DNA of 64,000 bases from Rhizobium albus (GTDB taxonomy: Bacteria > Pseudomonadota > Alphaproteobacteria > Rhizobiales > Rhizobiaceae), in contig BSNO01000001.1 of the NCBI GenBank assembly GCA_030160035.1, positions 682,001-746,000 of the forward strand, in the 5' to 3' direction. Both the position numbers and the translations under genes were made by a program. Below, one piece after another: positions 7,949 through 17,078 of the stretch (the stretch's first letter is position 1; every line of letters starts with the position of its first letter). The notes beneath the pieces were generated by a model. It made no database searches, was not told where the DNA came from, and worked only from the letters and a program-made list of their open reading frames with translations.

Positions 7949-9036
7949 TCTCGAATACCGGAACCATGTTCGCCCTGGCCAAGTCGGAACCCCGTGAGGG
8001 GCTTTGGCAAACGGAAGTGGCCATTCCGGAAATCGGTCCGGATCAGGTGCTGATCAAGGTCTCGAAAACCGGAATCTGCGGCACCGATGTGCATATCTGG
8101 AAATGGGACGAGTGGGCGCAACGCACCATTCCTGTGCCAATGGTCGTCGGACATGAATATTCCGGGACGATCGTCGATGTGGGCCGCTCCGTCACCAATC
8201 TGAAGGTTGGCCAGCGCGTTTCGGGCGAAGGCCATATCGTCGGCAATTCGAGCCGCGCCGCACGCGCGGGACGCTTCCATCTCGATCCTGAGACGCGCGG
8301 GATCGGCGTCAATATTCCGGGCGCCTTTGCGCAATATCTGGCGCTTCCGGCGTTCAATGTCATTCCGCTGCCCGATGAAGTGGACGACGAGATCGGCGCT
8401 ATCCTCGATCCGCTGGGCAATGCCGTGCACACCGCTCTTTCCTTCGACATCATTGGCGAGGATGTGCTGATCACCGGCGCGGGGCCGATCGGCATCATGG
8501 CGGCAATTGTCGCACGCCATGTCGGCGCACGGCACATCGTGGTGACCGATGTGAACCAAGCCCGGCTCGATCTTGCCGCCAAGCTTTGCGATGTCGTTCC
8601 GGTCAACACAGCCACGCAGGACCTGCGCAGTGAGATGGGCCGCATCGGTCTGCGGGAAGGTTTCGACGTCGGTTTCGAGATGAGCGGCTCAGACGTCGCT
8701 TTCCGCCAGATGGTCGACACGCTCGTCATGGGCGGCCGCATCGCGTTTCTGGGTCTGCCTGCACAACCGATGCTCGTGGACTGGTCGTCGATCGTGCTGA
8801 AGAGCCTCGTCATCAAGGGCGTCTATGGCCGTGAGATGTTCGAGACCTGGTACAAGATGCTCGCCATGCTGCAGTCCGGGCTGGATGTGCGCGGCGTGAT
8901 CTCCCATCGGCTTGCTGCCGCTGACTTCGACAAGGGGTTTGAGGCGATCAAGCGCGGCGAAGCCGCCAAAATCGTGCTCGACTGGTCGGATGCGGGCACG
9001 AGCGGCTTCGCCATGCAGAGGACGGCAGCGCAATGA
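7945..9036 (+). CDS. tdh: L-threonine 3-dehydrogenase family, lacking the structural zinc site
   Basis: A zinc-dependent medium-chain dehydrogenase expected to oxidise L-threonine to 2-amino-3-ketobutyrate with NAD+. The catalytic-zinc region [17 protein letters not shown], the GAGPIGI nucleotide loop and [16 protein letters not shown] follow Escherichia coli Tdh closely. The loop after SGEGHI differs: the four cysteines that hold the structural zinc in Tdh are replaced by Gly, Ser, Ala and Asp (segment [16 protein letters not shown]). The start is GTG 7945 overlapping the kbl stop; ATG 7966 is an alternative, giving 363 or 356 aa against 341 in E. coli. Its pairing with kbl supports threonine as substrate, but a related beta-hydroxy amino acid cannot be excluded. 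Confidence 0.9.
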   Translation: MISNTGTMFALAKSEPREGLWQTEVAIPEIGPDQVLIKVSKTGICGTDVHIWKWDEWAQRTIPVPMVVGHEYSGTIVDVGRSVTNLKVGQRVSGEGHIVGNSSRAARAGRFHLDPETRGIGVNIPGAFAQYLALPAFNVIPLPDEVDDEIGAILDPLGNAVHTALSFDIIGEDVLITGAGPIGIMAAIVARHVGARHIVVTDVNQARLDLAAKLCDVVPVNTATQDLRSEMGRIGLREGFDVGFEMSGSDVAFRQMVDTLVMGGRIAFLGLPAQPMLVDWSSIVLKSLVIKGVYGREMFETWYKMLAMLQSGLDVRGVISHRLAAADFDKGFEAIKRGEAAKIVLDWSDAGTSGFAMQRTAAQ

Positions 9037-10535
9037 GCCGATCACCGTTGGACACCGATGACTCGGGGCTTGATGCGCTCAATGCACGGGTGCGCAAGGA
9101 TCTGGAGCTTTTGTGCCGCCCGCCGGCCAATTGGGTGCCTCCACGCCATGTAGAAGGCCAGCCGGTCGTGGATGTTGTGATCATCGGCGGCGGTATGTGT
9201 GGCCTTGTCGCTGCCTTCGCGCTTCAATCCGCCGGCATCCGCAATGTGCGCATCTTCGATCGCAATCCGGCCGGCTACGAAGGGCCTTGGGTGAATTACG
9301 CGCGCATGGAAACGCTGCGGTCGCCCAAACAGTTGACCGGTCCGGCCTACGGCGTTCCTTCGCTGACTTTCAGGTCATGGTTCACTGCGCAGTTCGGCGA
9401 AGCGGAATGGGACGCGCTGGACAAGATCCCGCGGCCCATGTGGATGGACTATCTGCGCTGGTACCGCGCAGTGCTTGAGATCCCGGTCGAGAACGAAGTG
9501 AATGTCGATCGCATTCTGCCCGAAGGTGATTATCTGAAGCTCGATCTCTCGGGCGCCGGCACGAATTACGCCCAGGTTTTTGCGCGCAAGGTCATCATGG
9601 CGACCGGCCGTGACGGGACCGGGCATCCGAACATCCCAGCCTTTGTCGAAGGATTGCCGAAATCGGCCTGGGCGCATTCGTCGGAAGACATCGACTTCAA
9701 GGCGTTGAAGGGCAAGCGCGTGGCGGTCATCGGCGTCGGCGCCTCCGCTGTCGATAATTCCGCCGAAGCGCTCGAAGCCGGTGCCGCGGAAGTGCGCCAT
9801 CTGATCCGGCGGAAGCACATGCCGACCATCAACAAGATGATGGGCATTGGCTCCTTTGGTTTCACGGCGGCGTTTCCGCGTCTTTCGGATGCGTGGCGCT
9901 GGCGCTTCATGCACTATTCGTTCTTGACGCAGACACCGTCGCCGCGCGGGTCGACCTTGCGCGTCAGCCGGCATCCCAATGCATACTTCCACTTCGGCAA
10001 GGGCATCGACCGGATTACCCATGACGGTCGCGAGCTCGACATCGCGATGCAGGACGGCAGCCGTCTGAAGACGGACTTCCTCATTCTCGGCACAGGTTTC
10101 ACGGTCGAGCCGCTGGCACGCACCGAGCTTGACGGCTATGCCGACAAGATCCTGCTTTGGGGCGATCGCTATGCCGCGCCGGCCGAACTCCGTCATTCGG
10201 AACTGGCGAAGTTTCCCTATCTCGCCGACGATTTCGCCTTCCAGGAGCGCGATGCGGGCACCGCGCCGTGGCTCTCGGCGATCCACTGCTTCAATTACGG
10301 CGCATCGGTGAGCTTGGGTAAGGTCAGCGGCGACATTCCTGGCATCAGCGAAGGCGCGGCGTGGCTTGCCCGCGAAATCGCTGCCACGCTCTATCGCGAG
10401 GATGTCGAGACCCATTTCGCGGCCATGGAAGCTTACGACAAGCCGGAGCTTCTGGGCGACGAGTGGACCGAAACGCCGCTCCCCGGCGAGGAGCTCGACG
10501 AGCCCGCATTGAAAACGGGGAGCGACGCCCGATGA
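9033..10535 (+). CDS. FMO-like FAD/NAD(P)H flavoprotein oxidoreductase
   Basis: This 500-aa protein has two Rossmann signatures: GGGMCG at about residues 52-57 for FAD, after VVDVVI, and GVGASAVDNS near 234-243 for NAD(P)H. ATGRDGTGHPNIP and LGTGF are typical FAD-interaction sites of flavin-containing monooxygenases. It is likely a soluble monooxygenase acting on a nitrogen, sulfur or carbonyl group. ATG 9033 overlaps the tdh stop by 4 bp, and the next gene also overlaps by 4 bp, so it belongs firmly to the threonine-type operon. This is not a standard partner of kbl-tdh, and its substrate is probably the compound carried by the ABC importer downstream. Confidence 0.85.
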   Translation: MSRSPLDTDDSGLDALNARVRKDLELLCRPPANWVPPRHVEGQPVVDVVIIGGGMCGLVAAFALQSAGIRNVRIFDRNPAGYEGPWVNYARMETLRSPKQLTGPAYGVPSLTFRSWFTAQFGEAEWDALDKIPRPMWMDYLRWYRAVLEIPVENEVNVDRILPEGDYLKLDLSGAGTNYAQVFARKVIMATGRDGTGHPNIPAFVEGLPKSAWAHSSEDIDFKALKGKRVAVIGVGASAVDNSAEALEAGAAEVRHLIRRKHMPTINKMMGIGSFGFTAAFPRLSDAWRWRFMHYSFLTQTPSPRGSTLRVSRHPNAYFHFGKGIDRITHDGRELDIAMQDGSRLKTDFLILGTGFTVEPLARTELDGYADKILLWGDRYAAPAELRHSELAKFPYLADDFAFQERDAGTAPWLSAIHCFNYGASVSLGKVSGDIPGISEGAAWLAREIAATLYREDVETHFAAMEAYDKPELLGDEWTETPLPGEELDEPALKTGSDAR

Positions 10536-11029
10536 GCACTGATGTGGTGACACGGCTCGCATCTGTGAGTGACGATGGCTCTAAAGTCGCGGCTGCCGTA
10601 GCGTTGCGAGCCGATGTGTTCGCAATGACACAAGCGGCGCATGATGCAGCGCTGAAGCCGAACGATACCGGTGGTTTCACCCACGTCGAACGCGCGGCGC
10701 TTGCGACGCGGATTTCGAAGCTCAACCGATGCGCGGAGCTTGCCGAGCACTATGCGGCACTGCTCGCCACCTACGACGCAGACGAAGACACGCTCGCGAT
10801 CGCCGATCCCGCCTTCGATGGCGATGCCTGGTCGCGCATCAACGCCGTTTTGACGTTTACGGATCTGGTCGCGGCCAACCCGAAGGCGACGCAGCCTGAC
10901 GACGTGGCGTCGCTTCAGGCGGCCGGCGTTTCGGATGCCGACATCGTTCGACTGGCCGAGCTCAACGCCTTCCTCGCCTACCAGATCCGGTTGCTTGCGG
11001 GATTGAAGCTGATGCGGGGTGCGGCATGA
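10532..11029 (+). CDS. Carboxymuconolactone-decarboxylase-fold protein, Avi_7170-like
   Basis: A small all-helical protein of 165 aa. It begins MSTDVVTRLASV, contains GGFTHVERAALATRISKLNRC and ends in a helix ALAYQ-like run (LNAFLAYQIRLLAGLKLMRGAA). I recognise the pattern as the CMD-type family named after Agrobacterium vitis Avi_7170, which is usually paired with the next gene. It has a single Cys and no CxxC, so it lacks the redox pair of true AhpD proteins and may be the non-catalytic or substrate-binding partner. Both ends overlap the neighbours by 4 bp. The biochemical function is not known to me. Confidence 0.78.
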   Translation: MSTDVVTRLASVSDDGSKVAAAVALRADVFAMTQAAHDAALKPNDTGGFTHVERAALATRISKLNRCAELAEHYAALLATYDADEDTLAIADPAFDGDAWSRINAVLTFTDLVAANPKATQPDDVASLQAAGVSDADIVRLAELNAFLAYQIRLLAGLKLMRGAA

Positions 11030-11607
11030 ACGCGGTGATCCACGACTTCACCACCGAGGTTCCCGAGTGGCGCCCGCGGGTCAAACCCATCGACCTGGCC
11101 GAGGCGACCCCGGAGCAGCACGATGCGCTCAAGGTGACGCCGTCGAACACGAAAGTTTCCGACTACGTCTTGGTGCTCGCCAACGATGTCGAGACGCTGA
11201 AAGTCCGCACGCCGCTCTTCAACGCGATCATGTACAACAAGGGTGGCTTGAGCCGTGCGGAGCGGGAGATCGGCGCGACCGCGGCGTCGGTCGTCAATCG
11301 CTGCGTCTATTGCGCGGCCGTCCATTCCAGCCGCTACAATCAGCTTGCCAAGGACGAAACGCTCATGCAGCGCATCTTCGCGGATGGCGAAGAGGCTGAC
11401 CTGGATGAGCGCGCATCGGCGATCTTCAAATTCGCGACCAAGCTTTCCAAGGCCCCGAGCGAAGCGGATGCAGACGACATGCAACGACTGCGCGACATCG
11501 GCATGAGCGAGGAGGAAATCCTCGATCTCATCCTGTCCACGGCGCTGTTCGGCTGGGCAAACCGGCTAATGCACGTGCTTGGCGATCCGGTGGCGAAAGC
11601 GGACTGA
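11026..11607 (+). CDS. Alkylhydroperoxidase-like CMD protein (AhpD fold), Avi_7169-like
   Basis: The 193-aa protein has the AhpD/CMD redox motif RCVYCAAVHSSRY at about residues 97-109: two cysteines two residues apart and a nearby His, as in peroxidase-related enzymes. The N-terminal part (PEWRPRVKPIDLAEATPEQ) is typical of the uncharacterised group named after Avi_7169. It overlaps the Avi_7170-like gene by 4 bp; the two are commonly neighbours and may form a complex. A role in removing a peroxide made by the flavoprotein upstream, or in a decarboxylation or dehydration step of the same pathway, is inference. Confidence 0.82.
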   Translation: MNAVIHDFTTEVPEWRPRVKPIDLAEATPEQHDALKVTPSNTKVSDYVLVLANDVETLKVRTPLFNAIMYNKGGLSRAEREIGATAASVVNRCVYCAAVHSSRYNQLAKDETLMQRIFADGEEADLDERASAIFKFATKLSKAPSEADADDMQRLRDIGMSEEEILDLILSTALFGWANRLMHVLGDPVAKAD

Positions 11608-11658
11608 TTCTGGGCCCACAAAAGCCCGTTCGAAATGATGAAATGAAAGGAATCGAGA

Positions 11659-12783
11659 GTGGAGCAGGGCAGCAAGGGGATCGTGAAGGTCGGTATCGTG
11701 GGGGCAGGGTCCATCGCATTTGGCGCGGCTGCCTACTTGGAAAATGCCGGTCACCGAGCGATGCTCTGGTCGCCATCCGGCGAGCGCACCAAGCGCCTGG
11801 CAGCCGGTGAAGCGCTTATTGCTTCCGGTGCACTGGAAGGCACATTCCACCCTGCAGTCGCGGGGTCGGCGCAGCAACTCGTCGAAGCCAATGACGTGCT
11901 GATGATCGCCTTGCCGGGCTATGGCCACAAAGCTGTCATGGATGCCATCGCGCCCTTCATCCGCGAAGGTCAGACCGTCCTGATCAGCTCGCATGCCTCC
12001 TTCGGCGCGCTCTATCTCAACCGGCTTCTTGCCGATCGGGGCATCGTCGTTCCGATCGTCGCCTGGGGGACGACGGTCACCACCGGACGGCAGCCGAGCC
12101 TCGTCGAGGCGCAGGTCAACACGGTGCGCAGCAAGGTCGATGTCGCGACCGTGCCGGCATCACTGAGCGCCGAGGGGCTCGCTGTTTGCCAGACGCTCTT
12201 CGGCGACCGGTTCGTGCAGCGCGACGGTATCCTCGCCATCGCGCTTTCAAACCTCAATCCGCAGAACCACATGGGCATCGCGCTTTGCAACATGACGCGC
12301 ATGGAGCACGGCGAAATCTGGCCGCAAGGGCTCAACGTCACGCCCAATGTCGGCCGCCTGCTCGAGGAACTCGATCGCGAACGCATCGCGATCGCCGAAG
12401 CGCTCGGCCTGAACGTGCGCGACATCTTCGAACACTTCCATCTGTCGTTCCACGTGCCGAAGGACAGTGTTTCGGCAATGAACCAGGAAATGCACCGCGA
12501 AGGGCGTGGCGGGACCGGCCCGGCCACAGCGGATTCACGCTACGTCACCGAGGATGTGCCGTTCGGCCTTCTGATGACGGTTAAGCTCGGCGAACTCACT
12601 GGCCGCCCCGCGGTCCTTCACGACGCCGGCGTGCGCATCTTCTCCGCCATGTATGGCCGGGATTTCGCAGCCGAGAACACGCTTCTCGACGCGATCGGCA
12701 TGTCCGATCTTTCCCTGGAGCGGCTGCGCCAACTGGCTCGCGACGGCTTCGAGGTTTCGACGGAGGCGCGCGCCGCAAGCTGA
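11659..12783 (+). CDS. Opine (octopine/nopaline) dehydrogenase-family oxidoreductase
   Basis: A 374-aa protein with an N-terminal NAD(P)-binding fold (KVGIVGAGSIAFGAA) and a C-terminal helical domain with NPQNHMGIALCNMTR, where the conserved His and Asn of the octopine/nopaline dehydrogenase family lie. These enzymes reversibly form or cleave a secondary amine between an amino acid and a 2-oxo acid. GTG 11659 has AAAGGA about nine bases before it. It follows the CMD pair by 51 bp and precedes a complete importer, as in operons that degrade imported opine-like compounds. Its direction here (cleavage rather than synthesis) and its substrate are inferred from context. Confidence 0.85.
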   Translation: MEQGSKGIVKVGIVGAGSIAFGAAAYLENAGHRAMLWSPSGERTKRLAAGEALIASGALEGTFHPAVAGSAQQLVEANDVLMIALPGYGHKAVMDAIAPFIREGQTVLISSHASFGALYLNRLLADRGIVVPIVAWGTTVTTGRQPSLVEAQVNTVRSKVDVATVPASLSAEGLAVCQTLFGDRFVQRDGILAIALSNLNPQNHMGIALCNMTRMEHGEIWPQGLNVTPNVGRLLEELDRERIAIAEALGLNVRDIFEHFHLSFHVPKDSVSAMNQEMHREGRGGTGPATADSRYVTEDVPFGLLMTVKLGELTGRPAVLHDAGVRIFSAMYGRDFAAENTLLDAIGMSDLSLERLRQLARDGFEVSTEARAAS

Positions 12784-12901
12784 TTTTTGAGTACACGGGA
12801 CGAAGAAGCCCGGCCCAACAAAAGATCATGACAGGCACTGGCCGTTAAACCTCCGCGTGCGAGACGGCCGATCATCACCGGAAACAGAGGGAGACTACGC
12901 A

Positions 12902-14014
12902 ATGACGAAATTTCACATCAATCGCCGCAGGCTGATCCAGACGTCGGCCGCTGGTGCCGCTATTCTGGCCGCACCGTCCATTCTCCGCTCGCGTGAAGCG
13001 CGTGCACAGGAAGGCACCGTCAACATCTGGACCTATGCCAACTTCATTCCGCAGGACTTCATCAGCGAGTTCCAGAACGAGACCGGCATTCAGATCCAGG
13101 TGCGTCTCGTCGACGACCAGGGCAAGCAGTTCAACCTTCTGGCGGCCGAACAGCCGCAGCCGACCGTCGACATTCTGACGGTTGCCGGCCACCGCTTCCT
13201 GCAGTTCATCGAATCCGGTCTCCTCGCACCGATCGACACGGACCGTCTGACGAACTGGGGCAACATCAACACCATTTACTCGGAAAGCGACTGGGGCACG
13301 ATCAACGGCGAGAAGTGGGGCGCACCCGTGCTCTCCGGCGCCGAGGTGCTGGCCTGGAACACCGAAATGGTCGACGCGTCCGAGACGACCAGCTGGGACG
13401 TGATGTTCGACCCGAAATACCAGGGCCAGACCGCGTACATCATCCAGGACATGATGTCCGTCATGATGCTCTATAAGGGCTATGACGGCAACATGATCGA
13501 ATACATGGACGATCCGGAGCGTGCTGCCGAGATCGTGCGCGAAACGCGCGATTTCATGATCGAAAACAAGGGTATGGTTCGGAAATTCTACGACTCCGGC
13601 GCCGAGATCCAGCAGATGTTCATCAACCAGGACGTCGTGCTCGCCCATGCCTGGAACGGCCCGATCTCCAAGCTGATCATGGACGGTTTCCCGATCGACA
13701 TGACGATCCCGAAGGAAGGCTCCTACGGCTTCATCTACACGTTCAACATCGCCGAGAACGCGCCGAACGCCGACAACGCCTACACCTTCCTCGACGCGCT
13801 TCTGGCTCGTCCGGAGATTGGTGCGGCAATGACGCGCGCATCGGGCTACCTGTCGACCATGAACGGCGTCAACGATCACCTGAGCGAGCTTGAGCAGCGT
13901 GCATCGTCGTTCACCGAAGAGGAACTGGAAGGTCTGCAGTTCTTCCGCGCCGAGGCCAACGAGATGAAGTACCAGCTCGTCGACCCGGCCGTCGAAGAAA
14001 TCAAGGCAGCCTGA
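12902..14014 (+). CDS. ABC transporter substrate-binding protein, spermidine/putrescine type
   Basis: The 370-aa periplasmic protein carries a twin-arginine-like signal (NRRRLIQTSAAGAAILAAPS, cleavage expected after AQ-A near residue 37). The mature part (VNIWTYANFIPQDF, LVDDQGKQFNLLAAEQ, YDSGAEIQQMFINQDVVLAHAWNG) resembles PotD-class proteins. The start ATG 12902 has GAGGGAG upstream. The presence of PotB-, PotC- and PotA-like genes after it makes a full importer. Because of the catabolic genes before it, the ligand is more likely an opine- or amino-acid-like compound than a polyamine. Confidence 0.9.
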   Translation: MTKFHINRRRLIQTSAAGAAILAAPSILRSREARAQEGTVNIWTYANFIPQDFISEFQNETGIQIQVRLVDDQGKQFNLLAAEQPQPTVDILTVAGHRFLQFIESGLLAPIDTDRLTNWGNINTIYSESDWGTINGEKWGAPVLSGAEVLAWNTEMVDASETTSWDVMFDPKYQGQTAYIIQDMMSVMMLYKGYDGNMIEYMDDPERAAEIVRETRDFMIENKGMVRKFYDSGAEIQQMFINQDVVLAHAWNGPISKLIMDGFPIDMTIPKEGSYGFIYTFNIAENAPNADNAYTFLDALLARPEIGAAMTRASGYLSTMNGVNDHLSELEQRASSFTEEELEGLQFFRAEANEMKYQLVDPAVEEIKAA

Positions 14015-14021
14015 TCTTTCA

Positions 14022-14051
14022 CCGGAGCGGGCGGTCTAGCGTCCGCTCCGG
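14022..14051 (+). terminator. Hairpin between binding-protein and permease genes
   Basis: CCGGAGCGG and CCGCTCCGG form nine GC-rich pairs, with three more possible inside (CG, GC and a GU), around a six-base loop. CCATTTT follows. It starts 8 bp after the binding-protein stop. A partial terminator or a 3' end that protects the upstream mRNA would give more binding protein than permease. Confidence 0.6.
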
Positions 14052-14114
14052 CCATTTTCGTACTTCAAGCCAGACGTTACCGCGCGCCGGTCAAGCGTCG
14101 AAGGAGCATCGCTG

Positions 14115-15101
14115 ATGGCTCATACCCAATCCTCCACGCTCGAAGAGAGCCGTGAACGGTCACCAACCGGGCGGCGCAGCTTTTGGGGTGCGCTGGCGCA
14201 GAACGGAACGTACAACGCGGCGACGGGCGTGCTATTCAAGACGCAACGGCGCCAGTTCCTGTTGCTTGCCAGCTTTCCGCTGATCTGGGTGTTCGTGGCG
14301 CATCTCGGACCCATCATCCAGATGTTCTGGATCAGCTTTCTGGATTCCTACCCGCCGCGCGTCGGCTATGAGCCGCAATTCACGCTCGACAATTGGGCGA
14401 CCTTCTTCGGGCAGAGCATCTTCGTCACGCCGTTCATCCGGACACTGGTCTATGCCTTCACCTTCACCTTCGCGACGCTGCTGATCACCTATCCGGTTGC
14501 GTATTTCCTCGCCAAGCACGTCAAGCGGCAGAACCAGCTCATCTTCCTGCTTCTGCTCCTCATCCCCTTCTGGGTCGGCGAAATCGTGCGCACCTATGCG
14601 ATCATGATCCTGCTCGGCAATACGGGCGCGCTGAACCGGCTGCTGATGATGCTTGGCATGATCGAGCGGCCGATCCCCTTCATGTATACGAGCTTTTCGC
14701 TGGGCGTCGGCATCGTCTACCTGACCTCGCTCTACATGCTGCTGCCACTCTATTCGGCGCTGGAAAAGATCCCGCGCAGCTACCTCGAAGCGGGTGCCGA
14801 TCTCGGAGCGGGTGCCTGGACCCGGTTTCGCAGGATCACGCTGCCGCTCTCCAAGGAGGGGATCGCGTCGGGTTGTACGCTCGTCTTCCTGATCTCGACC
14901 GGCTACTACGCTACCCCGGTTCTTCTCGGCGGGCCGAGCACCACCGTTTTCGCTGAAACCATCGCAGGCTTCTTCCATGTGGCAGGCGACCAGTGGCCGA
15001 CGGGTGCTGCGTTCTCCTCGATCATGCTGATCGCCGCACTGTCGATCACCGGCATCTTCTTGAAACTCATGGGCCGCTCCGGAAAAGGTCTGATGAAATG
15101 A
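14115..15101 (+). CDS. ABC transporter permease (PotB-like)
   Basis: An inner-membrane protein of 328 aa with an N-terminal cytoplasmic arm of about 55 residues, then about six membrane helices. The coupling EAA loop is YLEAGADLGAGAWTRFRRITLPLSKEG, in two parts, at about residues 225-250. The start ATG 14115 has AAGGAG at a good distance. It overlaps the second permease by 4 bp (ATGA at 15098). It forms the membrane channel together with that permease. Confidence 0.92.
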   Translation: MAHTQSSTLEESRERSPTGRRSFWGALAQNGTYNAATGVLFKTQRRQFLLLASFPLIWVFVAHLGPIIQMFWISFLDSYPPRVGYEPQFTLDNWATFFGQSIFVTPFIRTLVYAFTFTFATLLITYPVAYFLAKHVKRQNQLIFLLLLLIPFWVGEIVRTYAIMILLGNTGALNRLLMMLGMIERPIPFMYTSFSLGVGIVYLTSLYMLLPLYSALEKIPRSYLEAGADLGAGAWTRFRRITLPLSKEGIASGCTLVFLISTGYYATPVLLGGPSTTVFAETIAGFFHVAGDQWPTGAAFSSIMLIAALSITGIFLKLMGRSGKGLMK

Positions 15102-15883
15102 CCAAGTCCACCCGCATCTTCATGTCCGTCATCTACTGGGCATTCGTGGTCTATCTGTTCGTGCCGCTGGTGCTGATGGTGGTCATGGGGTTCAAGGATT
15201 CCGCTTTCATCGGTTTCCCGATCCAGTCCTGGACGCTCGATTGGTACAAAGGCGTCTTTCAGGACACCGAAGTGATCAACGTCTTCATCTATTCGATGAC
15301 GATCGCGATCACGAGCACGCTTCTGTCGCTCGTCATCGGCACGTGGGTGGCATCCTTCCTCGGACCCTACAAGTTTCCGGGCAAGGTCATCATCTTCGCC
15401 ATCACCTGCCTGCCAGCAGTCATTCCCGGGATCATCTCGGCAATCTCGTTGCGCATCTATGCGCGTTTCCTGGATATCGAGCCGGGCATGCTTGCCATCA
15501 TTCTCGGCCATACGGTGCACAATGTGCCCTTCGTGGCGCTGGTGGTGATGGCGCGGCTTGCGACCTTGCCGAAGAGCCATATCGAAGCGGCGCGCGATCT
15601 CGGTGCCGACAGCCTCATCGCCTTCTTCCGCGTGACGCTGCCCTATCTTCGCCCGGCGCTCATCGGAGCCGGTATCTTCTGCATGCTGCTCAGCTTCGAC
15701 GATTTCGTCCGCGCTTTCTTCCTCGGCAGCTACCAGCCGACCCTGCCGGTGCTGATCTTCGCCAAGCTGCGCTCGGGCATGTCGCCGGAAATCAACGCCA
15801 TCTCCACGGTCGTGCTTGTCATGACAGCAATTCTGGGCATCTGGGCAGAACGCTCGATGCGCCGCATGAACAAAGGGGCCTGA
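15098..15883 (+). CDS. ABC transporter permease (PotC-like)
   Basis: The second channel subunit, 261 aa, with six predicted membrane helices and the EAA loop HIEAARDLGADSLIAFFRVTL at about residues 160-180. The end MTAILGIWAERSMRRMNKGA is the last helix and a basic cytoplasmic tail. ATG 15098 overlaps the stop of the PotB-like gene, and the ATPase gene starts 1 bp after its own stop. Confidence 0.92.
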   Translation: MTKSTRIFMSVIYWAFVVYLFVPLVLMVVMGFKDSAFIGFPIQSWTLDWYKGVFQDTEVINVFIYSMTIAITSTLLSLVIGTWVASFLGPYKFPGKVIIFAITCLPAVIPGIISAISLRIYARFLDIEPGMLAIILGHTVHNVPFVALVVMARLATLPKSHIEAARDLGADSLIAFFRVTLPYLRPALIGAGIFCMLLSFDDFVRAFFLGSYQPTLPVLIFAKLRSGMSPEINAISTVVLVMTAILGIWAERSMRRMNKGA

Positions 15884-15884
15884 C

Positions 15885-16976
<1,092 letters not shown>

Positions 16977-16986
16977 TCGGAAACGA

Positions 16987-17022
16987 TCGCCGGCGACTTA
17001 ATTTGCTCTGATTTGCCGGCGA
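16987..17022 (+). terminator. Possible terminator after the ATPase gene
   Basis: TCGCCGGC and GCCGGCGA are perfect 8-bp arms around a 20-base AT-rich loop, starting 10 bp after the ATPase stop. The long loop and the absence of a T-run make it a weak candidate, but it is in the right place to end the kbl operon. Confidence 0.35.
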
Positions 17023-17078
17023 AGGCTGGCTCTTTGCGTGCTTCTTCTGGTATGCGGCACGACAAAGAGGCCCCATTC

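Noticed and set aside
12840-12869. GGCCGT/ACGGCC inverted repeat before the 12902 binding-protein gene
   Set aside because: The arms are only 6 bp with an 18-base spacer and no other copy; this is expected by chance in DNA of this composition.
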